Assembly (NCBI GenBank): GCA_030374765.1
Contig: JARGXX010000068.1
Span: 3,596,001-3,660,000, forward strand
Direction of reading: 5' to 3'
Source: Agarophyton chilense
Lineage: Eukaryota > Rhodophyta > Florideophyceae > Gracilariales > Gracilariaceae
Length of the DNA: 64,000 nucleotides
In this document: positions 34,923 to 45,535 of the stretch, piece after piece
Layout of the letters: each line of letters begins with the position of its first letter
Position numbering within the stretch: position 1 is the first letter of the stretch
Notes under the pieces: generated by a model
The model's input: the letters and a program-made list of their open reading frames with translations, nothing else
Told to the model about the DNA's origin: nothing
Databases searched by the model: none
Translations under genes and position numbers: made by a program

Positions 34923-35612
34923 TCAGGGGTCTCCGAAGGACTGAATTTGTTCCCTTATGCGGGAGCTACGACGAACCGTCGTGTCGGGAGACAGTTTGGG
35001 GGGCGTTTTGGAATTATTCGGACCAATGGTTGGATTATTCGGACCACTGATTGCCATCTCCTGAATTCCACGCTCCGAGGGGCTGATTCTGCGCCAATAG
35101 AGGGCGATAATATCAGCCGGAAGGGTTTGAGGCTCTTTCCAAATATCTTCCTCAGGTGTGTAGCCGAACCAATGGACGCGATAGCGCATAGTTTCGTCTT
35201 CTCCCATACCGGCGGAGATGATGCGCTCAATCACATATTCCGGTTGGTGTTCATCCTCCGGAAGGAGAGCGTAGTCCGGAGGGGCGAATCCGTCGGAGTC
35301 GGTTGGGAGCGATGGTTCATAGTAGTTGGCATTGACCATCGTGTCCGTGGGGCTAGTCGAGTCGTCGGGAACTTCCTTACGGGGTGTGGAGACTTGAGTG
35401 TCGACCTGAGGTCGTGGTGCTTCCGTCGGGCCAGGGGGCTGGGACGTTCGTGGTCCGGAGGAACTGGGAGCTCGTGTCACGCGGTCAATAGACATGGTAT
35501 CCTGTAGGCCGTCAATGAGTAGAGTGATGGTGTGTTCATTGGCCTTAAGGACTTTGTATGGTCCCGTAGAGCGGGGGTAAGAGCTTCGGCGTAGTGTCCT
35601 CGAGTTCCTCAC
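34923..35612 (-). pseudogene. E4 pol C-terminus with chromodomain
   Basis: 230 codons. Begins with an integrase tail (STGPYKVLKANEHTITLLID, MSIDRVTRAP), then a Pro/Ser/Thr-rich linker, then the chromodomain EYVIERIISAGMGEDETMRY with RVHWFGYTPEEDIWKEPQTL. This domain is the most complete of the chromodomains in the window apart from E3. Ends in RRSSRIREQIQSF. Confidence 0.85.
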
Positions 35613-36475
35613 TGTCCTTCGGTGGGCGGTTCAGGTAAACCAGATCTTCTTTCCCAAAGGTGGGTGTGTTCCAAACGGCTTTGTCGAAATTGCACTTGTA
35701 GCGCCGTTGGGCTTTTGTTAGTACAGTTTTGGGTTTTGGCCGATTGGAGAATGCGGTAAATGCGTCGGCGCGAGTAGCGCTTCGCCTGGGTCGGAGTCAT
35801 TCCTTCGCTTATGTCCTGGGGTATGATCAATTCCTGAAGGTCAACAGCTATCGGCGGCGGCGCTCTCGTTAGCGTTAAGTCTAACGTTGTTGTCTCCGTG
35901 GAAGCGTGCACCTGCGTGTTGTAGGTATAAACCAGTCGCTCAACGTATTCTTCCCAGTCCAAATGGTGCTCCGAAACGTAGTGCGCCAACCGGACCGGAA
36001 GAGTGCGGTTGAGACGTTTGGCTTGGCCATTGGTTTGCGGGTGGTACGCGGTGGTGGTTACATGTTTGATACCTAAGGTAGCACAGACATGCAAGAAGAA
36101 TTTGGATACAAAATGGCTGCCGTTATCCGTAAATAGGTAGAGTGGCATGCCATATGGATATATGCAGTGGGACAAGAAGGCCGTGGCGACATCCGTGGCC
36201 GTTGTCTTCCCTAGGGGTAGGGCTCTGGTAAGTTTGGTAAACCTATCGGTTATGACCAAAACAAACCGTTTCCCATGGGACGACTTAGCCAAAGACCCAA
36301 TTATATCCATTGCGACAAATTCCATTGGACCTGCGGCGGGGAAGAGCTTCAGTTTGGCCTGATGGTTGGCACGAGACTCTCGGATCTGTTTGCACGATGC
36401 ACAGTTCCGTGCGGTTTTCCATAGGTCCTGCGCCATTAGTGGCCAGTATAAGAAATTCCTTAGGGTCTGGTACAT
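35609..36475 (-). pseudogene. E4 integrase
   Basis: NCASCKQIRE is the CC half of the zinc finger. FVAMDIIGSLAKS holds the first catalytic Asp and LFTDNGSHFVSKFF the second. The third position reads QAKRLNRTL where active enzymes have QVERFNRTL, so the catalytic Glu is Lys and the protein is dead even though the frame is open. YTYNTQVHASTETTTLDLTL is the usual conserved helix after the core. A 1-bp step separates it from the chromodomain frame. Confidence 0.9.
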
Positions 36476-36608
36476 TCATCGGCCTCCAGGATGACCAGCC
36501 AAGCAGGGGAAGCGGGCGAGGTATAGGAATCGCGCCCTTAGCGAAGTTGGTATTACCCGTTGGAGTGCGCCATCTAGCGGTGATCGGCGATATAGTAGTC
36601 CAAATCGG

Positions 36609-37429
36609 TCATAGTCGAATAGGCATCCTGGGGGTTCCTACCAATTGGGCTGTTTCCTTGCAATATTCGTCTTCGACCTGCGCCTGTAGGAGTTCCTCAA
36701 TAGTTATAGGGAGGAGCTCTTTTTCCTCCTGGGTTATCGCATTAACCTGAGGTCGTGCCGGACTGGGCGGTACTGTCTCCCAGTCCAATAGGTATAATGC
36801 GTACTTCTTTTCCTCAAAATCCTCCGATTGCAGCTTACCCATAAGTTCATTTGTTTCCATGTAGTCCTGAGGTCCCTCATCTGGAAAGGGGTGGGAATTG
36901 GGTCGTCCAATGGGGTGTCATCAGTTCCGTCGGTAGTGATTCGCGACAGCGCATCTTATGCCTGGTGCCTGATGCCTGGCCTATAGGTTATCTCGTAGTC
37001 ATATTCTGACAGCCTGAGGCACCACCTAACGAAGCGACTCGAGGCACCGGTCATATTGAGTAGCCAGCGGAGTGAGTCATGGTCTGTCCTAATGGTAAAC
37101 CTGGTTCCCTCGAGGTACGGACGGAGTGTCAATACGGACCATACGATGGCTAGACATTCCTTTTCTGTCGTACTGTAGTTTCGCACCGCGCTGGTGAACG
37201 TTCTGCTCCAGTAGCCAATAGGTAGATAGTCCTTCGGTGACTCATGTTCCTGTCGCAGTGCACAAACCACTTGGACATCTGAGGAATCTGTGTCGAAGAC
37301 GAAAGGTCTATTGGGCCTTGGTAAGGCCAATATGGCTGGGCTCAGCAATTTGTCCTTTAGGGTCTGAAATGCTTCGTACTGGTCGTCCGTAAGGGCTTCG
37401 AACTCCGAAGGTGTTCCCTTCTTCGGCAT
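36609..37429 (-). pseudogene. E4 RT thumb/RNase H and linker
   Basis: FEALTDDQYEAFQTLKDKLL, PFVFDTDSSDVQVVCALRQE (first RNase H Asp), PIGYWSRTF, STTEKECLAIVWSVLTLRPY, FTIRTDHDSLRWLLNM, LRLSEYDYEI. A stop at 36956 cuts the frame; the linker continues at 36860-36609 (METNELMGKLQSEDFEEK). Confidence 0.85.
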
Positions 37430-37474
37430 CGCGTTTAGAGGGGCCGAGATCTTGGCAAACCCTTGGATGAACCG

Positions 37475-38149
37475 TCAGTAAACGTTGCACAATCCCACGA
37501 AGGATCTTAGTTCCGTGTGGGTCCTAGGAGGCTTAGCCTTTGGAATCACAATTGAGGTCCGTGCGGCCACCTTTATCTTTCCTGGGAGGACGATGTGACC
37601 GAGATAGTCCACTGAGTCCTGGAAGAAAGCGCATTTGTGGAGTTTCAGTGTTACTCCGGCGTCTTGTAAGATTGTAAGCACCTTCTTCACGTGGCAAAAG
37701 TGTTCCTTTACGGTCCGTGAGAAGATCATAACGTCATCCAAAGAGACCAGGGTGAACTTCCATTTGACTCTGGACAGTATGATGTTTAATACCCGTTGTA
37801 AGGTTGCTAGTGCATTCTTTAATCCAAAGAGCTTACGAGTAAATCTGAACAGACCTTCATAAGTGGTGAAGATTTTCAGGGCTGTCGCATCTTCGGCCAA
37901 AAGGATTGGCCAATATCTGGAGTTAGCGCCCAGTGTGGTAAATACGACAGCTTCGCCTAAGGAATCCAGACAGTCGTCCATGCGGGGTATCGGGTATAAG
38001 TCGCTCTTTGTTACTGCGTTCAGCTTCCTGTAGTCGACACAGAACCTGACGGAGCCATCTTTCTTCGCCACAACGACAAGGGGACTTGCCCATTCGGATT
38101 GGTTTGGAGGCGCCGGCTCTATGACTTGTGCTTCCCGCATCCTTTCCAT
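37475..38149 (-). pseudogene. E4 reverse transcriptase
   Basis: EWASPLVVVAKKDGSVRFCV and DYRKLNAVTKSDLYPIPRMD are intact, but the first catalytic Asp block reads FTTLGANSRYW instead of FTTLDANSGYW and the YLDD block reads SLDDVMIF. Such changes abolish polymerase activity. LEL-type RT end: TELRSFVGLCNVY, followed by a stop at 37475. Confidence 0.9.
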
Positions 38150-38221
38150 CTGGTCGGCGACAATTTCCCTACCTTTTAGGCCGGTACGGTATGGGTGCTG
38201 GAACTGTGGTCTAGCATCATC

Positions 38222-38533
38222 CTAAAGGTCAATGCGGTATGTAGTAGCTCTGATTGTGCCCAATCTACCTGACCACATGGCCTGGTATTCCCTGAGGAGA
38301 TCAAGTACCTGGGGCCTAGAGGATTCGAATTCTTCGCCGATGGCGACCGTCCCCTCCCCAGAGTCGACGTCCTCGTCGGGAGTTGGCGTCACAAGATTAT
38401 CTATTTGGGTCTTCATAATGGCCACGGGCGCGGGTAGAGTGATACAAATCACTGTACCTTTAGGTAACCGCACAGGTTTATCTCGGAAGTTTCTGATTCT
38501 GACCAAGAAAAACCTGTGGGGGTGGATGTCCAT
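38222..38533 (-). pseudogene. E4 protease-RT linker
   Basis: HPHRFFLVRIRNFRDKPVRL and LPKGTVICITLPAP match the beta-strand region between protease and RT (compare VSNFTDNDYQIPKNQVVATA in E3); LLREYQAMWSGRLGTI leads into RT. Confidence 0.75.
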
Positions 38534-38989
38534 TACTCAATTGGCCATCAAGGTAAGGTGCTTAAGAACCATTTTCGGGTGGTCCTGAATCATTACGAGA
38601 TCTGAGGACTGGGAATGGACCGATACAGCGATTTTGGTCATCGGCGGTATCGTTATGGCCTTTGGAAGGTGAACCTTATTGGACTTCGTGTTTTCGGAGA
38701 CAATAGCTCGTTTGCGGTTAGCTTCTGGCCCTGGGGTTGAACCAGTTATGGAGATGGAAGGTACGCGGTAAAACGCGACTTTCCTAAGGCCTGGATAAAT
38801 GGCCTTAATGTATCGGTCGATAAAGGAGGTCTCTAGGATTTCTTAAGCGCCTAAGTTAGGACATACAAGGAACCACGTACTGACTTAGAATTGTCCTGCC
38901 TGGAGGTAAAGTGGTACTATCCCTTTAATGTCCATTGGTCCTAGAGACGCATCGGTAATCCTTGGGTCTTCCTTGCTTGAACGAAATAT

Positions 38990-39070
38990 TGCCAACCCAG
39001 TGGGAGCAGCTTAAGATGGACCAAGTTGGGACCAGCACCTGTGTCCAATACAGCTGTGGTCACTCGAGAG
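38990..39070 (-). pseudogene. E4 protease active-site remnant
   Basis: TAVLDTGAGPNLVHLKLL in the minus frame contains the retropepsin DTG followed by AGPN, like GAGPN in E3. The rest of the domain is broken by stops. Confidence 0.6.
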
Positions 39071-39281
39071 TTATTGGAACGAGGTCCTACGGTTACTCGA
39101 ACTTAACAGTTCTCTTTCCTGAGGATTCAGACGGGGTCGTTACTGTGTTACAATTGTGGTTCATCCTGAGTGGTCCATTGTGGGTGGTTTGTATTGGGAG
39201 TTGAGGAGCTGTTTGGCTCATGTCCCTCCAGTTGGTTGAGACAGGGGCTTAAAGAGGGAGGATTTGCCTCGAGTCGTCCCT

Positions 39282-39776
39282 CTAGGAGTTTTCCGATTGG
39301 GTTTCCGTTTCTTCCTGAGAATAGGGTTCTTCCGCGAGGCCGTCCGCAGGATCTACAATGGCGTGGACCTGTGGGGCTTTGATAGGAGTGTCTGGAGGCG
39401 TGGCATAGCGTGAGCTTTCAGGGGTCTCTGTTGTTCGTTGCTGTGCCCTGGTATACATTCTTTCGGATCTCCGCAACCGACAATTCTCCTCCCTTAGGGC
39501 TAGGAGGGTTTTTCGTGCGTCCTCAGGCAGATAACTCGTACAGTAACAGGGTTAGGTCAGTGACAGGCAGAGGAAGCAGACCCTTGGGGAGCGAACAAAA
39601 ACGTCCTTGCGGGGCGTAAATAGAGAATACTGAGGCGTAGGTGGTCCAGTGGTTGCTATAGATCCGTGGAACGTGTATGATGGGGGCCCAGACGGAGGAT
39701 CACTGAAATTGACGGCGAGAACGTCTCCCGAATGGGCGTAATGGAGTGAAGCATCTATGTCCGACTCCGTGGAGAT
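39282..39776 (-). pseudogene. E4 gag, 3' part
   Basis: STESDIDASLHYAHSGDVLA and SDPPSGPPSYTFHGSIATTG run from the E3 insertion point to about 39552; a frameshift leads to a coiled-coil-like helix (LLALREENCRLRRSERMYTR) and an acidic tail ending at 39282. It continues in frame, across E3, from 61506. Confidence 0.6.
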
Positions 39777-40443
39777 TGTAGTATCCGCTCTAACGGAGAG
39801 AGCAGACACCTGCGACAGCGTTCGGACTGCCGATGTGTCGCTTGCGGCGAAGGAAAAGGGGTGGTAGAGCTACAACACCAGCGAGCTGGAAGTGGGGTGT
39901 AAGGCCACTACTCGCCAGCGAGGGTGAACAGTGCAACTGTAAAACGTTGATGGAACGTAGGTACGAGACGGCTTGGGAAGTGGTTGGGGGCTGACTATCT
40001 ATTAAAGCTCGTCCGGATCTTCGGTTAAGGAATCCTAAGCGAGGAACAGAATAGTCATGATGCCCATGTTGTCTCCTTTACTTGGAGTCGGCGCTCACCT
40101 CTGGTACACTATATAATGTGTACCAGGGTGAGTGCCCAAATAAATATATAAATAATACCCAGTGGTCAGCCACTTAGCCAAACCACTATATGGGTATGGT
40201 CCCTAATGGACGTCTAGCTACAACGGGTAGTAAAACCAGCCACGTGGATCGCCACTACATGCGCCGTTGCAAGCCACTCGACCCATGACGCCACGTGTTC
40301 CACTAAGACATTCTGCCTCTAGTCATCCTATGCGGGATGCCGTTTCATATCACAATGCTGATGATATCACTCACTTATGAGTTCCAACCGCGACTTCACG
40401 AAAAACCAACCTATCGGATTCCCCGACATAGTAGAATACTACA
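39777..40443 (-). repeat. 3' LTR of E3
   Basis: On the minus strand TGTAGTATTC ... GGATACTACA. The purine tract GAGAGGGG on its right side marks it as the 3' LTR; the left flank has no primer site. Confidence 0.9.
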
Positions 40444-40454
40444 TACCCCTCTCG
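40444..40454 (-). other. Polypurine tract of E3
   Basis: CGAGAGGGGTA on the minus strand, directly before the LTR. Confidence 0.75.
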
Positions 40455-40467
40455 TTGAGCGCGAACC

Positions 40468-42294
40468 ATGGGGGACGCAAGAAGCGTTTATACGCAGTCG
40501 GACCGGTGTTTCGGGTACTCATCGTCATCACGAAATCCTCGCCGCCCGACCAACACTTACAGTTCTCAACAGCATTCTGTTCCTCACCGCTCTTCAGCTC
40601 GATCTCTCGCGATGAATCCGGATGCCGGGTCCAACCCGTTTCAGGCCTCCTCTGAGGATGTGCCTTCTGGGGCTCCGTCCAACACTGCTGATTATGCGTC
40701 GCAGCATACTGCTCAACTCGGTCCATACCGTTTGTTCCCCACACCGTATACCGGATTCCGGTCGGTACCGTTACCTCAGCCAACCATGTCTCCGATGCCG
40801 AACGCGGCTTACGTCGCCTCTGCGGGTGTGATTCGAGCTCCTTCTCGTCGTGCTCAGCTGAGCTACCCGCACCCTGCGGATTTCTATGGACGACATCCTC
40901 TCGACAACGTTGAAAATTTCGCGCAAGCGCCCTGGTTTGATCCAGTTTCTATCCGCGATGACGCGATGATACAACAGTATGTACACGGTTGGTACTTTCC
41001 TGACGTTATCCCGGAACACGCGATTTATAGCGACGACTGGGCGAGCCATATTGCTTTTCCAGACAACGTGATTGCGCGATATCCAACGGAAACCATGTCC
41101 GAAGCCCGTACGCGGTTCACCAAGCTGATTTACCAGCGTCTTCACCGATTCATCAGTACGCTTTTCCTCCCGCAGGACTGGGAACTAGATACCTGGAAAG
41201 CCCGTACCAACGGTGAAGGTTAGTCGTATATCGAGACACTCGTTAAAGTCGATGTTAGCTGTTGGCGTGGTATGCGCGGTGTGCGTGATGCAGCTCTCTG
41301 CTTTCAGCAACCTCTTCTCCGTGCGGAGTTCCGCTTCCTTTGAAAGCGTGACATTCCCTATTGGGATTATCTCTGTTTGGAACGTCGTACTCGATCAAGT
41401 TTGGGCTATTTGGCGCCTTATCAAGTGATCGAGAATGACCGCATCTGGCGGAACGCGCGCTTCGGACGCTACATCGGTATTCCGAATCATTGGGCGGCGA
41501 TCGAGAGTCCTCGTGGTTGCCCTGTGAAGCTCCGACCGGCGATCTCCTACATCGGGTCCGCGTTGGTTAACGACCCGTTCTCGGGATATTGGACGGTGGT
41601 TTATACCGAGTTTATCGCTAAGATGGCCGTCTTCCTCCTGTGAGATTCTTACGATACCTTTAGAGTTTGGTACATGTCGCCCACAGCGCGAAAGTATGCG
41701 AGAGAACTCGATATTTCCCTTGTCCTGGGATCCCGTGCGAACCATGCCGACTTCCTCCATCTTGTGGATTTGATCGACAGTGTCGATTGGTCTGGAGTGC
41801 CAGCTGATCAATCCGCTCACCGAACCCGTGCAAGACACTACGACCATTCTCTTGGACGAACAGCAAGTGCTGGAGATTTCGTTTGGTACGACCCCTGGAC
41901 GCGCCAGTTGATCACCTCTGAGCAGGCTCGCTTTCTTCGGGAGAACCCGCGTGACATACCACAGAACCAGCTTACTGGATACTTGTACGATGCTACTCCA
42001 TCCGAGAACGGAGAGGAACCGTATGAAGAAGCGCCGGGAGCTGAGGCTGAACTCGGTTACGGGGACGAGCCAGAGCTGGCAGGCGTAGCGACTTCCTTCG
42101 ATCAATCCGCAGCGGCGGGAGTTGCTCAAGAGTACTGTCATGGGTTTACCCAACAACCGAGTGCAGTGCCTGTCGAAGATCCAGGCTTGGATCTGCTGAG
42201 GCAGTTCCTCTTAGATGCGGGCTTTCCCGTGGACCAAGTTGAGGGTGATCGCGCACAGCTTCTTGCGAACCTGCGTGCTCGCACGTCTCTTTGA
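40468..42294 (+). pseudogene. Antisense ORF (aORF) of E3, unknown protein, longest copy
   Basis: About 609 codons in one frame on the strand opposite pol, broken by stops at 41221 (TAG), 41341 (TGA) and 41641 (TGA). The first good ATG with conserved context is 40612 (MNPDAGSNPF, compare MNPYVINPL in E1). Middle: PADFYGRHPLDNVENFAQAP, DDWASHIAFPDNVIARYPTE, YLAPYQVIENDRIWRNARFG. C-terminal part: SLVLGSRANHADFLHLVDLI, DSVDWSGVPADQS, GDFVWYDPWTR, QLTGYLY, LLRQFLLDAGFPVDQVEGD. That part is shared with E1 and E2. Rich in aromatic residues and Pro, no membrane span, no known enzyme motif; it could be a structural or nucleic-acid-handling protein. Stops could be decay or readthrough; decay is simpler. 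Confidence 0.7.
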
Positions 42295-42394
42295 TGATCC
42301 TAGAAAAGACTCCTAGTCAACACCCTTGCGGTGATACCTTGATACCAACAAACTCCGGTGAATTCGTGTCTTCACGTTCCCTTCTTTTCTTCTA

Positions 42395-42630
42395 GTCTTC
42401 ATCTCTTCTCGCTTCTCGAGTTCTTATCTTCTTCTTCTCGCTTCTCGAGTTCTTAACTTCTTCTTCTCGCTTCTCGAGTTCCATACTTCCCTTCTCGCTT
42501 CCCTAGTTTTTCAATCCTTCTTCTCGCTTCTCGAGTTTGTCCTAGGTGATAATCAGTAAATGTCCTTTGCTTGCGTGTTTTCACTTTTCTTCCACACGAC
42601 TTCTGGTTTTCTTCTCGCCTTTCGAGTTTT
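42395..42630. repeat. Tandem pyrimidine repeats of E3
   Basis: Five to six units of CTTCTCGCTTCTCGAGTT (42405, 42434, 42463, 42490, 42519, 42611), mostly 29 bp apart. On the element strand this is the purine-rich tract between chromodomain and aORF. Confidence 0.85.
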
Positions 42631-42635
42631 TACTA

Positions 42636-42674
42636 CGTCTGTGTTCTCGGAAAGCTAGTATTAGCCGCTAGTTT
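42636..42674 (+). repeat. Left terminal inverted repeat of X
   Basis: Pairs with 53592-53630 on the opposite strand with four mismatches over 39 bp. GCTAGTTT at its inner end is the repeated subterminal word. Confidence 0.8.
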
Positions 42675-42835
42675 AGTATGCCGGAAGATATCCGGCGAGA
42701 AATCTGCGAAAAATGACGGATCGCGGATGCAGAAGTAATTTCTGTTAATTTTTTAGAGTGCCAGCTAGACCTGGCTTTCGATTCTAGAACAACACCTTGT
42801 ACATTATGAATGGAAAACGAATGCGCGAGACGCTG

Positions 42836-43165
42836 CTAGTTTATTATGGATGTTTGGATGACAGGCGCTAGATGTGAAAAACGGGGGGGTGGCTCAAACC
42901 CCCCAGCATCAACTGATATCACAACGATACCTCCTACAACAATGATCATCTGAGCGAAGGTGGTGTTTCCCTTTCCGAAAATGGCAACTCCTAGAAGTCG
43001 TCCAGTACACTCTCTTCTCTCTTCTTCAACGTCTTTCTCCGACGTCCACAACAATTGTTGGACGTGGGTAAGGAAATGTTGATGAAGAAGAAGAGAAGGG
43101 AAGGGGAAGAGTTTGTGGAGGGTACTACGAAACCTGGGAAGTTGTTTTGAAGTGGGTGAGAACAC
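42836..43165 (-). other. ORF with a hydrophobic segment, unknown
   Basis: 109 codons; MIIVVGGIVVISVDAGG could be a membrane span. No homology recognised. Overlaps the start of the FabI fragment on the other strand, so it may be chance. Confidence 0.2.
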
Positions 43166-43554
43166 TGCGTCCGCACTTTAATCCGGCCGCATCCATCATC
43201 ACGCTCACCTGCCTGGGCTCCGAAAAGGTTGTGCCCAATTATAACATCATAGGCATGGCAAAGCCCGTCCTCGAGTCATCCGTGCGCTACTTAGCCCCCG
43301 AGCTCGGTCCGCAAAACACTCGTTGTTACGCAATCCCCGCAGGTCCTATCCGCACGCTGGCCAACTCCGCCATCGTCGGCAGTCTCAAAATGATCGAGCA
43401 TGTCGAAAACACCGCCCCGCTGCGAGGCACTGTCAGCCAGGCCGAGAGTGGCAACGCTGCCACCTTCTTGCTCTCCCCTGCCTCTTCCGGAATCACCGGG
43501 CAGGTGTTATGCATCGACGCCGGCTAGCAGACCATGGAAGCGCCCGAATTGTAG
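43147..43554 (+). pseudogene. fabI: Enoyl-ACP reductase (FabI), C-terminal half
   Basis: FabI reduces enoyl-ACP with NADH in plastid fatty-acid synthesis. The fragment starts near residue 120 of the usual 260: FNPAASIITLTCLGSEKVVP, NYNIIGMAK (catalytic Tyr and Lys of Y-x6-K kept), LESSVRYLAPELGP, AIPAGPIRTLANSAIVG, HVENTAPLRGTVSQAESGNA, SSGITGQVLCIDAG. The Tyr normally in the TLSYLG block is Cys. The frame stops at TAG 43525-43527 exactly where family members have Tyr, then continues QTMEAPEL and a second stop. The N-terminal NADH-binding half is absent. The sequence resembles cyanobacterial and red-algal FabI more than plant FabI. A captured gene fragment. Confidence 0.85.
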
Positions 43555-44144
43555 CCGCTTGTTATCTTTTTGCCTCCTAAAACTTGCCTTTAAGTCTTTC
43601 GTTTGTTGCCCCTCAAGTGAGCGCCAATGCACTCCCCATTTCTCGCATTGTCACTACGTTTGTAATTGCTTTGAGTGTTACTCGTCCCAAATCGTGTTAC
43701 GCGCGCGCTTTTCCACTGTACGCTCACCGTTGCGTGATCATTTCGCCGAAATTGCTCGACCAATGCCGCGTTGCACCACGCAAATCGTCAACATCGGAAC
43801 AACCGCGCCATCGATCTTCGCCGATCGCGCCCATGATCTGCTGCTTTGGTGCAGCGAGCAGCGTCCCAATTCGTGACTTGGCACGAACGTCCGACACGCC
43901 CACGCCATAGTACTGTTGAGCGCCGCGCAGTCGCAGCACGCCCGCGAATTCGCACTCGCGCTCGGGCTCACTCCTCTTGCAGCTCGCTGGTGAAGTTTCG
44001 AGGCTTAAGCAAGCCCAGCTACGTGTTGTGGCGTGCCGATTTCATAACATGAGGTTTGTTTGTTTGTAAGCGTTCGTTTCACAAAACGGGGTGAAAAACT
44101 TGTCACGCACTTGTTGTGGAAAGGACGCGCATTGAAAGCACTTA

Positions 44145-44280
44145 CTCTTTCGGCTTCGGCGGCCATCTCGAGCCGCATGCGCAGAGTCGGCACCAGTGGC
44201 ACGCACGATAGAGCGGTGCCGTGGAGCAGCACGTAGAAGAAAAGCATGGCGAGTCGGTCCAGAACGGCTCGAAGCGCCAT
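44145..44280 (-). other. Possible first exon of a small membrane protein
   Basis: MALRAVLDRLAMLFFYVLLH and GTALSCVPLVPTLRMRLEMA form one hydrophobic helix from an ATG at 44280, and a GTAAGT splice-donor-like site follows at about 44150. The reading stays open beyond into unlikely sequence. May be a captured exon; not identified. Confidence 0.25.
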
Positions 44281-44640
44281 TTCTTACCCTTTGCGGAACG
44301 CGTCTCTTCCAGTGGCAGCGGAGAAGGAGAAAGGGTGCAGAGAGCGTAAGTAGAGAGCGGAAGCGAATAAAAGAAGCATGGCGGCACGGACGGAGGAGTA
44401 GAATGCCGAAACGCAGAACAAGGGATAGTTTTTGTATACGGAGCAAATCTGGCGGCGCCAAAATAAATGAAACACAAATGTGAAATGTGTTGCTTGCAGA
44501 CCAACCGAGCGCACTAGAGTGGATACTGTACCACCACCTTTACCGCGCCAGCAGCTGTGATCTTCTTACGATCGCATATCCACCTGCCTCACGCAGCTTT
44601 CATCACAGTTCTTCCTGCTTCGTCACAATCGCCAGCAGCC

Positions 44641-45040
44641 ATGCAGCGTGTGCGAGCGGTAGTGCGTGCGTCGTCGCCTTTCAGAAGCTTCTGTTCGGAG
44701 GCTTCCGAGGAGCCTATCATGGCACGATATCGCCGCAATAATGTGCTTCAAGTCGCCTCCTATCTTCCACAGCGCGGGTTCGGTGCAAAATTTACAAGCC
44801 TTATGTGGATTCGAATTAGATACGAAATTTCGTATTGGACAATATCAAAGGTCTTGGAGAAAAATGAGGGTCGTTTACGATAATATGATCGTCTCACGTG
44901 GAAGAGCGTTGAAGGTCCTAAAGAAGAAAGGCGAGTCAGAACGTGGCAGAAGTCCGGGTGGAGATATGTCCTAGATGATGACAATGCACCAGTCCACTCC
45001 GCCACCAACCGCTTCACCGACCACTACTGCCAAGTCTGAA
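44641..45040 (+). pseudogene. Mitochondrial small-subunit ribosomal protein mS34-like
   Basis: From ATG 44641 an Arg/Ser-rich start (MQRVRAVVRASSPFRSF) looks like a mitochondrial presequence. Then RRNNVLQVASYLPQRGFGAK and ISYWTISKVLEKNEGR, which follow the pattern of mS34 (leucine-rich helix, GxGxK, W, YWxIxKV, G). TAA at 44881-44883 interrupts the frame, which reads on as YDRLTWKSVEGPKEERRVRT to a stop at 45038. The assignment rests on a weak pattern match by memory of the family. Confidence 0.4.
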
Positions 45041-45160
45041 CTGCCTGCACCTGTTCCAAATCTCGATGGCCAACTCTGCATTGCTGATACATCTTGTAGA
45101 CGTCAAGCGTCTTGGTACGTGCAGTTGTAGTTATACGTCCAATCGAAACTTTGCTTCCGT

Positions 45161-45535
45161 TCAGGGCTGTGACAATGGCATCGCGCTCTGCTCAAAGTTC
45201 AGAGCGTCAATTCCAGGCACCTTGTCCATAAGCGTCTTTTCTACGCCGTATCTCAAGCAATTAGGTCCAATAAACGACACCACAACTTCGCCCTTATCGA
45301 TTTCACTCACAGAAATGTCAGCAACAGGGCTTCCTAGTGTTTCTTTTATAGCACCTAAACCTCTTTCGTAAACTTCGGTGGATAAACCATCTGTAGCAAT
45401 CTGCGTGTCGATGGCCACCACCTCGTTGAGCTGAGTTTCGAAAGCTGGTCTTAGGGCCTTTTCTATTCCAAGCCTCATGGTGGTTGCGGCACTTGCGCAT
45501 GAGCTGAAGGCGCCCTCCAATTTGATATGTCACTA
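45161..45535 (-). pseudogene. NFU-type iron-sulfur scaffold, fragment
   Basis: NFU proteins carry an Fe-S cluster on a CxxC and hand it to target proteins, here probably in the plastid. The reading HIKLEGAFSSCASAATTMRL then GIEKALRPAFETQLNEVVAI covers the end of the first NifU domain; GEVVVSFIGPNCLRYGVEKT and LMDKVPGIDALNF cover a second, degenerate domain without Cys. The CGSC motif is FSSC here, so the cluster cannot bind. The N-terminus and most of the first domain are gone. It abuts, on the same strand, the truncated RNase H of the copia fragment (join near 45535). Confidence 0.75.

Noticed and set aside
39552-39809. ORF starting inside the LTR as a real gag start (MSALSVRADTT)
   Set aside because: The first residues are translated LTR; the same residues appear after the solo LTR at 7292. 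The gag frame really comes from 61506 onward.
44196-44483. Arg-rich ORF on the + strand as a nuclear protein
   Set aside because: Opposite strand of the possible membrane exon; composition is explained by GC-rich shadow translation.
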